DNA of 64,000 bases from Nitrosarchaeum koreense MY1 (GTDB taxonomy: Archaea; Thermoproteota; Nitrososphaeria; Nitrososphaerales; Nitrosopumilaceae). The stretch spans positions 62,001 through 126,000 of the forward strand of contig NZ_AFPU01000001.1 of assembly GCF_000220175.1 (NCBI RefSeq). The letters are read 5' to 3'. The notes under the pieces are model-generated. The model worked only from the letters and a program-made list of their open reading frames with translations, had not been told where the DNA came from and did not search any database. This document shows, one piece after another, positions 47,169-55,743 of the stretch; the stretch's first letter is position 1, and each line of letters starts with the position of its first letter. The position numbers and the translations under genes are program-made.

Positions 47169-48194
47169 TTATGATTCATTTGTAATTATTACTTTCATCA
47201 CACCATCTCTCGATCTAGCATAATTCAGAGCTTTTGTGATGTTTTGAATGGGAACTTTGTGTGTTACTAACTGCCTGACGTTGATTGATTTATTATTTAT
47301 AATTTCAAATGATTCTCTTATCTCTTCTGTTGAAGCAGCATAACTTGGTATAATTGAAATCTCTTTAGAATACATCTTACTCAAATTAGTTTTTAAATTA
47401 CATTCTTTACTAGGTTCACCAAATAAAAGAATGGTACCTCCCTTTCTTACTAAATTAATTGCACTATGAAAAACTTCTGTCTGTGAAGTGGCAATTATAA
47501 TCAAATCCAAATCACTTGTATGTGTACTAATTTTTTCACTAATGTCTGATTCATCTCCTTTTAATGAAATTCCGATATTTGCTTCCTTGCAGAAATTTAA
47601 TCGAAATTCATTAATGTCTACACAAAATATCTTTCCAAAACCGTAGTGTTTTGCCAACATTGCGTGCATGACGCCAATTGGTCCTGCACCAAATATCAAT
47701 ACTGAATCATTTTTTAAGAAAGAAAGTTTCTTCCAAGCCCTAATACAACATGCTAACGGCTCGATTAGCGACGCTTCTTCAAAACTCATAGCGTCTGGAA
47801 TTTTAATTAAACTTTCATGTTTGATATTCCATTCAGGAACCAAAAATTTTTCAGACATTCCGCAAGGCTCTAAACATTCAATATATTTTTCACACATCGT
47901 CTGATTTCCATGTTTGCAATAATGACAGTTATTACAAGGAGAATGGTGATGTACAAACACTCTATCGTTTAAATCAAATTCTTTCACGTTACTGCCTTTT
48001 TTTACAATGATTCCTGCAACTTCATGACCAAGCTTGGATGATGGTCTGCATGAATCACCAAATATGTTTCCCAAGTCTGATCCGCAGATTCCACATGATT
48101 TCATTTTTATTAATACATCATTATCTCCACATACTGGTTCTGTGATATCTACAAGACTAACTCCTGTTGCTTGATCTTTTCTAACGCATTTCAT
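47169..48194 (-). CDS. Zinc-dependent medium-chain alcohol/polyol dehydrogenase
   Basis: 341 residues. Catalytic zinc ligands C37 (CGICGSD) and H57 with E58 (LGHEVAG); structural zinc C87, C90, C93, C101 (CNNCHYCKHGNQTMC). The cofactor site is VLIFGAGPIGVMHAM followed by CVDINEFRL, which favours NAD. Related to threonine, sorbitol and galactitol dehydrogenases. It is convergent with the EboF-like gene and could oxidise a hydroxyl of the same product, but co-regulation is not shown. Confidence 0.87.
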   Translation of the reverse strand: MKCVRKDQATGVSLVDITEPVCGDNDVLIKMKSCGICGSDLGNIFGDSCRPSSKLGHEVAGIIVKKGSNVKEFDLNDRVFVHHHSPCNNCHYCKHGNQTMCEKYIECLEPCGMSEKFLVPEWNIKHESLIKIPDAMSFEEASLIEPLACCIRAWKKLSFLKNDSVLIFGAGPIGVMHAMLAKHYGFGKIFCVDINEFRLNFCKEANIGISLKGDESDISEKISTHTSDLDLIIIATSQTEVFHSAINLVRKGGTILLFGEPSKECNLKTNLSKMYSKEISIIPSYAASTEEIRESFEIINNKSINVRQLVTHKVPIQNITKALNYARSRDGVMKVIITNES

Positions 48195-48313
48195 AATTTT
48201 ATCATTAATTTTGTAAGTGTTTCATTACTTAGACATTATGTTTAATCAATATCTAGATACAATCATAGTTATAAACATCTATGAATTTTAAAAAAAATAA
48301 TTACAGTATATTG

Positions 48314-48320
48314 TTAAATA
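48314..48320 (+). promoter_or_regulatory. TATA box for the 529-residue repeat protein
   Basis: TTAAATA is centred 25 bases before the ATG at 48342; predicted leaderless transcript. Confidence 0.55.
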
Positions 48321-48341
48321 TGGATTGACTGTCAATATAAC

Positions 48342-49931
48342 ATGAAAAGCTTCTATGAGCATTTACATTCAAGACATGAGTTTGGTGAAAAGATTGATTA
48401 TAATAAAAAGCCAATTTTACGGAGTTCTGGAATCTTTCCTGTAGTTAAAAATAGATCGTACAGTTCAAGAATATTATTTTTGGGATACTGGGTGATAAAG
48501 CGAAAGATTCCTGAAGTAAGCTTCCTTGTAACGCTAAGAAGTAATGATGGAATAATTCTCGTGCGGGATTTTTTTACAATAGACAATCCAAAATCATACA
48601 CAATTAGCTTGGATTCTTTGTTGGAAAAAACTTCCATATCTGACAAATCAAACTTTCTAGGTTCAATAGAAGTAGAGATATTTTCCACTCAAGACATGGT
48701 TTTTCCTTATCCTGCGTTAGTATTGGATTATTTCAATAATGAATTCAATACATGCGTTCACACATTGGGACGGGTCTACAACGACATCGAAGATCTAAAT
48801 GAAAATGAAGCATTCGTAGTGCCAGAAACTGGATTTGATATATACGCCAAAGATGATCTACAAGCATTCTTGTCTTTTGTTAACGGGCCGCTTCCTAATC
48901 CTAATGCTGTAATTGATTATACTATCACAAATAGTGAATCAAAGAAACTTGCTGGAAGTTTTACACTTGATTACATAAAACCGTACCAAACTGTGTTTTT
49001 CAAATTTCAAGACCACATCTCAAATCTAAGTCAATTTCTAAATGGTAACGTAGGTGCTATTACAATAAGGCATAACTTTGTAGGATTTTTTCCTCGCTTT
49101 CTTGTAGGAAACATCCAGAACTCACTACAAAGTGCAAGCTTTACGCATTCATACTATGACTGCACATCGTGCTCAGATCCTTTGGATTATTGGGATAGAT
49201 TAAGTGAATTTCACTATGACAGTTCAGTATCGATTCCACTGTTTACTGATGATGGATTTTTTACAGAACTTATCCTTTACCCAAATATTTCACCATCTGC
49301 TTTTGATCTAGATATCAAACTTTATGATAAACAAGGAGGTCTTTTGTTAGACCTTCCTAATTTTATGAAAATAAACAGTCATGATTCAAAGTTACTTAAG
49401 ATCAACTTTAATGAGTTACTTGCTAAGAACAACATTGATGCAAAAAATGCTGCAACTGCACACATAATCACTAATTTTCAAAATAAAAAAATCCCTACCA
49501 GAATAAAGTTTGGTCTCAATGTAGGAAAAAAAGGAAGTAAATCAAAATTACCATGCAACATCTGTTTTAATTCAAAGCTTGGTAATCCACTAACTGACAA
49601 CAAACCTGGCTCTTTTCATTGGTGTCCTATATTTTCCACAGGTAATTCCGTAATCTCCTTTGAAAATTCCTCATCTGTGAAAAATTATTCAAAGAACGCA
49701 CGCTTGATGTTGACCTTTTATCGAGAAAAAGATACAAATTCCATGGAAAAAGAAGTTACAATACCTGCAAACGGCGAATTTAGATTTGATCTGGTACAGA
49801 ATCATGATATTTTACAGTTTCTGGATGGAAATGTAGGATGGATCACCGCCAAAGCCGATAATCCTCACATACAAGGCTATTACTTTAATTTCCATTCCTC
49901 TGGTGCAGTTGCTGGGGATCATCTCTTTTAG
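48342..49931 (+). CDS. Four-module beta-rich protein of unknown function
   Basis: 529 residues, no signal peptide or TM helix. Four similar modules of roughly 100-130 residues can be traced (about 36-145, 175-275, 300-410, 430-529). Each has a strand pair, a hydrophobic L-type stretch and then a hydrophilic turn. Clear matches are QFLNGNVGAITIRHN (231-245) with QFLDGNVGWITAKAD (492-506), and SLDSLLEKTSISDK with NFNELLAKNNIDAK. Cysteine pairs occur at CTSC (274-277) and CNIC (405-408). I recognise no characterised family. Lectin-like or glycan-modifying roles are guesses from location. Confidence 0.75.
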   Translation: MKSFYEHLHSRHEFGEKIDYNKKPILRSSGIFPVVKNRSYSSRILFLGYWVIKRKIPEVSFLVTLRSNDGIILVRDFFTIDNPKSYTISLDSLLEKTSISDKSNFLGSIEVEIFSTQDMVFPYPALVLDYFNNEFNTCVHTLGRVYNDIEDLNENEAFVVPETGFDIYAKDDLQAFLSFVNGPLPNPNAVIDYTITNSESKKLAGSFTLDYIKPYQTVFFKFQDHISNLSQFLNGNVGAITIRHNFVGFFPRFLVGNIQNSLQSASFTHSYYDCTSCSDPLDYWDRLSEFHYDSSVSIPLFTDDGFFTELILYPNISPSAFDLDIKLYDKQGGLLLDLPNFMKINSHDSKLLKINFNELLAKNNIDAKNAATAHIITNFQNKKIPTRIKFGLNVGKKGSKSKLPCNICFNSKLGNPLTDNKPGSFHWCPIFSTGNSVISFENSSSVKNYSKNARLMLTFYREKDTNSMEKEVTIPANGEFRFDLVQNHDILQFLDGNVGWITAKADNPHIQGYYFNFHSSGAVAGDHLF

Positions 49932-50235
49932 TTAATACTTTCCGGATTTGATTATCTCTACTTTCAAAGTCTGATTAATACATTAAACAAAATAAAATCA
50001 TATCAATCGATTCAACTGAATTATCTATTATGAATCAAAATATTTTGAAAATTAAAAAATAAAATTGTAATCGCTATAATAACAATCATAAGTCATCTAT
50101 GACATTTGTTATTCTCTTTGTGTGTTTGATTCTATAATTTAATCCAATTTCAGATACATGTAAACTCATTTGTAAATAAAAAGAATAATGATATTTCCGA
50201 AATGCTATTATCAGATATAATTAAGTTGAGCTCAA
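49932..50235. other. 304-base intergenic gap
   Basis: Very AT-rich. No ORF above 12 codons, no tRNA-like structure. The one item seen is an imperfect hairpin at 50078-50113: arms AATAACAA and TTGTTATT plus an inner GTCA/TGAC stem, separated by unpaired bases. A TATA-like stretch near 50210-50220 (TATCAGATATAATT) may serve the cupin gene. Confidence 0.4.
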
Positions 50236-50607
50236 ATGACACTAGAATTTATTAAATCTATAAATGATGTTCGTGGAACTATTCTGTTTTATTCCTTTGG
50301 AAAATTAATTATTCATTTTGTTGAAACAAAAAAAGGGTTTTCACGTGGTGGTCATTATCATAAATTTAAAAGTGATCATATACTTTTGCAGGGCAAAATT
50401 GAATTTAGAGAATTTAATCTTAGCACAAATATGGAGCAAATTCGTATTATCTCTGCCCCTTATACTATCTCTGTAGAGCCCAATATAGCTCATCTTTTGA
50501 CTGCTTTAGACGATTCTTTATTTATAGAATGTTTTGATATGGAATATTCTGCTACTGATTATTCTCCATATAGAAATATTGTAAATGAAAAAATAAAACA
50601 AAGATAG
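50236..50607 (+). CDS. Small cupin (WxcM/FdtA-type sugar ketoisomerase-like)
   Basis: 123 residues forming one jelly roll. GGHYHKFKSDHILLQGKIEFRE holds the His pair and following strand seen in dTDP-4-keto-6-deoxyhexose 3,4-ketoisomerases (FdtA, QdtA, WxcM C-terminal half). VEPNIAHLLTALDDSLFIE is the second conserved stretch. It may isomerise a keto-sugar nucleotide made elsewhere in the locus, or only bind sugar. Confidence 0.7.
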   Translation: MTLEFIKSINDVRGTILFYSFGKLIIHFVETKKGFSRGGHYHKFKSDHILLQGKIEFREFNLSTNMEQIRIISAPYTISVEPNIAHLLTALDDSLFIECFDMEYSATDYSPYRNIVNEKIKQR

Positions 50608-50616
50608 AATCTTTAG

Positions 50617-51654
50617 TTAAATATTATTTGTATCTAATCTGCTTTTTATGTAATCTATGGGTAAAACAGGAGAAGGATCTGTTTTTGACAAAACTGCCTT
50701 GTAAATTGATACATAGTCAAGCATGTAAATAAGAGAAATTATTTTTGTCAAAATGTTTCCTGAAACAGAGTGAATTTCCTTAAAATCAATATCTTTTTTC
50801 ATAAAGAATTCTTTGATTATGTCAAATCTTTCTTTTGTCTTTATGTAATCGTCTTTTCCTTGCAATAAAATTGGTTGTACTGTAGATGGCTTTTCCCATG
50901 ATACCATACCATTATGACAAGCCTCTATGATGTCTTCTGTAATGGCATGAATCTTTGCATTTTCTTGTAAGGATGATTTGAATCTTGTTGCAGTTGATTG
51001 CAATCCATGAGGATAATAAATAATAGGAATTCCAGATATCCAATTAGCTAAATTAATTGAAGGATTTGAATCAGACAAGTTATGAGAAAATATTTGTTTT
51101 TTCATAATATCAAGTTCGTCTAATGACTCTACAATATCATTTTTTTTAATTGGAAGAGCTGAATTTAATGTCTTTAGAATTGAATAAGTAAAACTTACAA
51201 GAGATGTTCTTGGTGAATGAATCAGTGGAATTTTTCTAAATTTTATTTGGTTTTTTTTACACATATCTTCCATTTTACCTCCAGAAGAAAATGCAATCAA
51301 TCTACAATCCAGTTTTGCAGCAGAATCAAGTACTGTCAAAGTCTCAGATGTATTTCCAGATATGCTTGTAGTGATTACTAGAGTGTTTTTATCAACTGTC
51401 TTTGGCAAGAGATATCCTTTGATAAGTGATACATGAATATCGCTTTTGGATAATATTGAAGAAAACAAATCCCCAATTGTACCAGAACCTCCCATTCCAG
51501 CAAAAACAATGTGATCAATGTCATGAAAATCTACAGGCTCATGATTGGACTCGTATGATTTGCGTGCAATCTCTGGCCATGAATCATAGATTTTGTACAT
51601 TCCACGAGCATCCACTTTGTCCATTGTTGCAACGTCTAGCAATATGTGATTCAA
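50617..51654 (-). CDS. Bifunctional phosphoglucose/phosphomannose isomerase (SIS domain)
   Basis: 345 residues from a TTG; an ATG at 51624 (MDKVDARGMY) is an alternative start. Two SIS-type domains: GMGGSGTIGDL (about 55-65), TTSISGNTSETLTVL (about 94-108), and the C-terminal catalytic region. This is the archaeal PGI/PMI family that interconverts glucose-6-phosphate, fructose-6-phosphate and mannose-6-phosphate. It feeds both gluconeogenesis and sugar-nucleotide synthesis, a fitting boundary gene for the glycan locus. Confidence 0.88.
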   Translation of the reverse strand: MNHILLDVATMDKVDARGMYKIYDSWPEIARKSYESNHEPVDFHDIDHIVFAGMGGSGTIGDLFSSILSKSDIHVSLIKGYLLPKTVDKNTLVITTSISGNTSETLTVLDSAAKLDCRLIAFSSGGKMEDMCKKNQIKFRKIPLIHSPRTSLVSFTYSILKTLNSALPIKKNDIVESLDELDIMKKQIFSHNLSDSNPSINLANWISGIPIIYYPHGLQSTATRFKSSLQENAKIHAITEDIIEACHNGMVSWEKPSTVQPILLQGKDDYIKTKERFDIIKEFFMKKDIDFKEIHSVSGNILTKIISLIYMLDYVSIYKAVLSKTDPSPVLPIDYIKSRLDTNNI

Positions 51655-51790
51655 AATCTGTTAAAACAATATAACAATTTGTAAATCTAAAAGTCTTTTA
51701 GAAGTCTAGAATACATGTTTAACAAAGATTTGACCTTTGGTAATCTCTAAATCCATCATAATCTGGTTGATTGTGTATTTTTCCATTGAT

Positions 51791-51799
51791 TTTTAAAAA
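51791..51799 (+). promoter_or_regulatory. TATA box for mtnA-like gene
   Basis: TTTTAAAAA is centred 25 bases before the ATG at 51820; predicted leaderless transcript. Confidence 0.6.
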
Positions 51800-51819
51800 G
51801 CCTAATTTTTAGATTATTT

Positions 51820-52875
51820 ATGACTAATACCATTATAGATTCTTCTTTAAGAACTGTAGAATGGAAAGACAACAAAGTAGTAATGATTGATCAGACTAAA
51901 CTTCCAAACCAACTGATCTTTGTAACATATGACGATTATAATCAAGTGGCAGATGCTATCAGAACTCTAGTTGTTAGGGGTGCTCCAGCAATTGGGGTAT
52001 CGGGTGCATTTGGTTTAGCTTTGGCATCTCTTCAAAGCAAAGCAACTACAAAGGAGCAACTAATTTCTGATCTAGAAAAAGCAAGAAAAATTCTATATGA
52101 GACAAGACCTACAGCTGTAAATCTAAAATGGGGACTGGATAAAATCATGCAAGTTGCAAACTCTGGAGATGCAGTTGAGCAAATTAAACAATCTATAATC
52201 AATGAAGCCAAGAAAATGGCAGATGAAGATATTCAAATAAATAAAACTATGGGAAAATATGGTTCGGTTCTATTTGATAACAATGATACTATAATGACTC
52301 ATTGTAATGCAGGAGCTCTAGCTACTGTTGCATATGGAACAGCACTAGGTGTTATTAGAGCCACAAGAGAGAGTGGAAAAAATATCAAAGTAATAGCTAC
52401 TGAGACAAGACCAATACAACAAGGCTCCAGATTAACGGCATTTGAGTTAAAACATGATGGTTTTGATGTGAGCCTAATTCCAGATACTGCAGTTGGATAT
52501 TCAATGGCAAACGGACTAGTAAACAAAGTAGTTGTTGGTGCAGACAGAATTGTAAGAACTGGACATGTCTTTAACAAAATTGGAACATATCAAGTAGCAA
52601 CCATGGCAAAGCAACACGGAATTCCATTTTATGTTGCAGCACCATTGTCGACTTTTGATATGACTAGCGATGCCAAAGATGTAATCATTGAAATGCGCAA
52701 GGGAACCGAAGTAACTGGAATTGGTGATAAAAAAACAGCACCCGATGATATCAACGTGATAAATCCCGCATTTGATATGACTCCGCCTGAGTTAATCTCT
52801 GGAATAATTACTGAAAAAGGCGTGGCAAAACCACCCTACGAAGAATCTATCAAAAAATTATTTCAAGCTAATTAA
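51820..52875 (+). CDS. mtnA: S-methyl-5-thioribose-1-phosphate isomerase
   Basis: 351 residues, full length for the family. VVRGAPAIGVSGAFG (51-65), THCNAGALATV with catalytic C162, and VVVGADRIVRTG with catalytic D242 are at the positions known for MtnA. It converts methylthioribose-1-phosphate to methylthioribulose-1-phosphate in methionine salvage. The related archaeal ribose-1,5-bisphosphate isomerase and eIF2B-alpha have shorter or different N-termini, so MtnA is preferred. Confidence 0.92.
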   Translation: MTNTIIDSSLRTVEWKDNKVVMIDQTKLPNQLIFVTYDDYNQVADAIRTLVVRGAPAIGVSGAFGLALASLQSKATTKEQLISDLEKARKILYETRPTAVNLKWGLDKIMQVANSGDAVEQIKQSIINEAKKMADEDIQINKTMGKYGSVLFDNNDTIMTHCNAGALATVAYGTALGVIRATRESGKNIKVIATETRPIQQGSRLTAFELKHDGFDVSLIPDTAVGYSMANGLVNKVVVGADRIVRTGHVFNKIGTYQVATMAKQHGIPFYVAAPLSTFDMTSDAKDVIIEMRKGTEVTGIGDKKTAPDDINVINPAFDMTPPELISGIITEKGVAKPPYEESIKKLFQAN

Positions 52876-52913
52876 TAGAAAGTTTTTATTGATTTTATAT
52901 CGCATTAAATAGT

Positions 52914-53552
52914 ATGAGTACTGTAACTGCACAAGCCGTAAAGGAATCTCTTAAACAATGCATGGATCCTGAAGTTCCACTAAACATTGTAGAGATGGGA
53001 TTAATCTATGGAATAGACATAGTTGAAAATAATAATGTAAATATCAAAATGACAATGACAACTCAAGGTTGTCCACTACATGAAACCCTGGTTCAAGATG
53101 TGACAAGATATGCAAAAAAAGTTCCGGGGGTAAATAATGTCAAAGTAGACATTGTCTGGGAACCAAAATGGACGATGGATAGCATGACTGAGGAAGGAAA
53201 AGCAAAAATCAAAAACATGACCAATACAATGACTACTCCAGCTCCAATCAATTATGAAATTGCGTTACCTCAAGGAGTTGGTAAACTAGTGCAACAAGAA
53301 GATGGTTCAATGGTACTAGCTAACGAACATGATCAGGGATTTATGGTAAATCAGGCCATTGTAGATTTTTGGAAGTCATGCAATGGACAACGCAAAGTTA
53401 CTGAACTAGTAGAAATATTTGCACAACAGACAGGACTGCAAAGAAATCAAGTAGAAAAAGAGGTAATGCAGTTACTTCAGCAACTACGTGAAGGTGGATT
53501 GATTGCAATTCAAAACCAACCAGATTCACCTAACGTTCAATTCAAAAAATAA
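52914..53552 (+). CDS. MIP18/SufT-family protein fused to PqqD-like domain
   Basis: 212 residues. Residues 8-95 are a DUF59/MIP18 domain (CMDPEVPLNIVEMGLIYGI, MTMTTQGCPLHETL with its conserved cysteine), used in iron-sulfur cluster assembly. Residues about 110-205 look like a PqqD-type winged helix (VQQEDGSMVL, NQAIVDFWKSCNGQRKVTELVE). PqqD-like domains bind peptides for radical SAM enzymes. The fusion links Fe-S handling with a peptide- or target-recognition module. A candidate promoter (TTTTTATT near 52882) precedes it. Confidence 0.82.
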   Translation: MSTVTAQAVKESLKQCMDPEVPLNIVEMGLIYGIDIVENNNVNIKMTMTTQGCPLHETLVQDVTRYAKKVPGVNNVKVDIVWEPKWTMDSMTEEGKAKIKNMTNTMTTPAPINYEIALPQGVGKLVQQEDGSMVLANEHDQGFMVNQAIVDFWKSCNGQRKVTELVEIFAQQTGLQRNQVEKEVMQLLQQLREGGLIAIQNQPDSPNVQFKK

Positions 53553-53554
53553 AC

Positions 53555-54202
53555 TTAGAAAATATAATTTGAATTTGCACCATCAAAATTAATTACAACG
53601 CCTGATAGATACTTTATTTTATTTTCAATAATTGCTTTGATAAAGTTTCCAATCTCTTCTGGTTCTCCAAGTCTTTTCATCGGTAGTAATTTTTTGTATT
53701 CATCAATGTTTTCTATTAGTTCTTTTGTTCTATCTGTGTTTATTGGACCTGGTGCAATATTGATACAGCTAATGTTTTTTGCTGCATAGTCTTTGCTTAG
53801 AATCTTAAAGACTTCACTAAATGCAGCACGATATGCTGACGATATTATTAATTTTGCATTTGGTTCCTTAATTACACTTGAGCTTATCAAAAATATGTAT
53901 CCTCCATCATTAATTTTGATGTTTTGTAAGATGATACAAAATCCCAAAAATAACTGATTATGATATTTTTTCCAATCTTCTTCAGATATGTTTGAAAATT
54001 CTTTAGCTTCAGGTCCACCTGTGTTGAGAATTAGTATGTCTGTTTGATTATGAATTTGTACAAATTTTTTCACACTATCTAAATTTGAAGTGTCAATATC
54101 GTTTTTTGATGCTGCAAAAACATCTATCTTTATTGATTTTAGCGACTCTGCGACTGCCTTTCCCATTCCTCTGGAACCACCAAGAACAATTGCTCTAGTC
54201 AT
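53555..54202 (-). CDS. Short-chain dehydrogenase/reductase
   Basis: 215 residues if it starts at ATG 54202 (MTRAIVLGGSRGMGKA), which puts the NADP glycine motif where SDRs have it and leaves a TATA-like box 26 bases upstream. An ATG at 54238 would add 12 residues. LNTGGPEAKEF, ISSSVIKEP, catalytic SAYRAAFSEVFK (Tyr-x3 with Ala-Phe-Ser in place of the usual lysine) and NIAPGPINTDRTKEL follow. The missing active-site Lys in YxxxK is notable. Confidence 0.82.
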   Translation of the reverse strand: MTRAIVLGGSRGMGKAVAESLKSIKIDVFAASKNDIDTSNLDSVKKFVQIHNQTDILILNTGGPEAKEFSNISEEDWKKYHNQLFLGFCIILQNIKINDGGYIFLISSSVIKEPNAKLIISSAYRAAFSEVFKILSKDYAAKNISCINIAPGPINTDRTKELIENIDEYKKLLPMKRLGEPEEIGNFIKAIIENKIKYLSGVVINFDGANSNYIF

Positions 54203-54221
54203 ATAGTTATCATGTGATAAT

Positions 54222-54232
54222 CTATAATTAAA
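54222..54232 (-). promoter_or_regulatory. TATA-like box supporting the 54202 start
   Basis: Minus-strand TTTAATTATAG lies 26 bases upstream of ATG 54202, the leaderless spacing used by other genes here. Confidence 0.45.
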
Positions 54233-54347
54233 TTTCATTATTCTTTGTAAATTGATTCATCATTGATCTTTTCTTATAACCATTTCTCATCATTCTCACT
54301 GATCTTTTCTGCCTGTAGGTTAAATGCAATTTTGAAATCTTTCAATC

Positions 54348-55337
54348 ATGCAAAAACTTTCAGGACTATTTCTGGTTGCTGTGCTTATCTCAGGAGCATT
54401 TTCCTCAAGTTTTGCATTTGCTCAAGTTCCTACAGCACAAAATGATCAATACTCATTAAATGAGGATTCAGTTCTTACGGTTGGTCCTACTGGAGTTTTG
54501 ACAAATGACACAAATATTGATAATAGTTTCTTTGCAATAATTCATACTGGTGTTGGTTTTGGAATTCTTACACTAAATGTGGATGGAACATTTACATATA
54601 CTCCTAATTCAAACTTTAATTCTATTGATTCATTTACATATATTGCAACCAACGGAACGCATAGTAGTAACAATGCCACAGTCACACTTTCTGTTAATCC
54701 AATTAATGATTCACCAATAGCACAAAATAACACTGCAACAACACCCGAAAACACTTCAATAATCATTTCTGTATTAAACAACGACTCTGATGTTGATGGC
54801 GATTCACTTACAGTTAGTTCTATAACACAAGGAGCTAATGGAACAGTCACAACTAACGGCACCATTACAACTTACACACCAAAGTCAAACTTTCATGGAG
54901 TAGACTCTTTCACTTATACTGTATCTGATGGATTGCTAACTGATACTGCAACTGTTACTGTTACTGTAAACTCGGTTAATGACCATGATGATAATAATGG
55001 TGATAAAGTCAATATTTGCCATAAAGATAAGAAGACAATTTCTGTTTCAGTAAATGCCATCTCTGCTCATCTAAAGCATGGTGATACGATTGGAGCATGT
55101 GGAAATGACCAGGATCAAAATACCGATAAAAAGTTAATAGAAGAACAGCTAAAAGCACTAAAGAAAGATTTCAAAGCACAAGAAAAAATACTCAAAGAAC
55201 AGCTAAAAGCACTAAAGAAAGATTTCAAAGCACAAGAAAAAATACTCAAAGAACAACTAAAAGATTTGAAGAAAGACAAGAAACCCAAAGATGATGATCA
55301 TGACGAAGATGATGATCATGACGAAGATGACGATTAA
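54348..55337 (+). CDS. Secreted Ig-like/cadherin-like surface protein with coiled coil and Asp-rich tail
   Basis: 329 residues. Signal peptide LFLVAVLISGAFSSSFAFAQ (about 7-26). Two tandem Big-type Ig-like domains: AQNDQYSLNEDS to about residue 125, and AQNNTATTPENTS to about 215 (LNNDSDVDGDSLTV is a calcium-binding-like turn). A Cys-His module (NICHKDKKTISVSV, AHLKHGDTIGAC) follows, then an 18-residue coiled-coil unit repeated twice exactly, and an Asp/His tail (DDDHDED). TATA-like GTTAAATGC sits about 26 bases before ATG. Likely a cell-surface adhesin or S-layer-associated protein; the anchor is unclear. Confidence 0.85.
   Translation: MQKLSGLFLVAVLISGAFSSSFAFAQVPTAQNDQYSLNEDSVLTVGPTGVLTNDTNIDNSFFAIIHTGVGFGILTLNVDGTFTYTPNSNFNSIDSFTYIATNGTHSSNNATVTLSVNPINDSPIAQNNTATTPENTSIIISVLNNDSDVDGDSLTVSSITQGANGTVTTNGTITTYTPKSNFHGVDSFTYTVSDGLLTDTATVTVTVNSVNDHDDNNGDKVNICHKDKKTISVSVNAISAHLKHGDTIGACGNDQDQNTDKKLIEEQLKALKKDFKAQEKILKEQLKALKKDFKAQEKILKEQLKDLKKDKKPKDDDHDEDDDHDEDDD
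55143..55277 (+). repeat. 54-bp tandem repeat encoding EQLKALKKDFKAQEKILK
   Basis: Two exact 54-base copies (55143-55196, 55197-55250) and half of a third (to 55277). Each codes an 18-residue heptad-like helix. Perfect DNA identity indicates recent duplication and likely copy-number variation between strains. Confidence 0.95.
55293..55328 (+). repeat. Two 18-bp Asp-rich repeats
   Basis: Identical 18-base units code DDHDED twice at the C-terminus of the same surface protein. Acidic-His residues could bind divalent metal. Confidence 0.9.
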
Positions 55338-55384
55338 ATTAAAGATTTACGTCTAAAATTATTTTTAATAAGAATTTTTACTAG

Positions 55385-55624
55385 TTAGATTTCTTTAATC
55401 TCTGTAATTGTTCCCAACACAGAATCCATCTTCACAATGGCTTTTTTTTCATCCCAACCAAGTGCAACATACCAGTCACCCGCATCGCCATCGTATTTTG
55501 TCTCCAAAGTCTTGATGTTTTCTGGTTGAATGTTGTATTTTTTTGCAATACCTGAAACAGCTAAAGAAATAGCATCTCTTTCTTTTTCCAATCTTCTCTT
55601 CATTAATCCTATTCCTGGACTCAT
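55385..55624 (-). CDS. Conserved small protein, unknown function
   Basis: 79 residues, ATG start. N-terminal helix (ERDAISLAVSGIAKKYN), then alpha-beta WYVALGWDEKKAIVKMDSVLGTITEI. It resembles small single-domain PepSY-like proteins in the DWYVALGW and VKMDSVLGTI blocks, but that is a weak impression. No TM or signal. Confidence 0.6.
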   Translation of the reverse strand: MSPGIGLMKRRLEKERDAISLAVSGIAKKYNIQPENIKTLETKYDGDAGDWYVALGWDEKKAIVKMDSVLGTITEIKEI

Positions 55625-55743
55625 ATTATCTCTGATTCTTTTGTTTTAATATAGTTAATTCTCAAAATTACCCACAATGTTTAATTTTTTTATTTGATAA
55701 ATTTACAACGCTTCAAATACCTCGATCAAAAGGTTATACTAAA

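Noticed and set aside
47169-48194. Alcohol dehydrogenase as the missing EboD
   Set aside because: EboD is a 3-dehydroquinate-synthase-like protein; this is a zinc MDR with clear catalytic and structural zinc sites, on the opposite strand.
51720-51790. 17-codon minus-strand ORF starting MMDLEITKG
   Set aside because: Very short, no supporting overlap or conserved features, and it lies in a promoter region.
55143-55328. CRISPR-like or regulatory repeat array
   Set aside because: Repeats are in frame, without spacers, and encode a coiled coil and an acidic tail.
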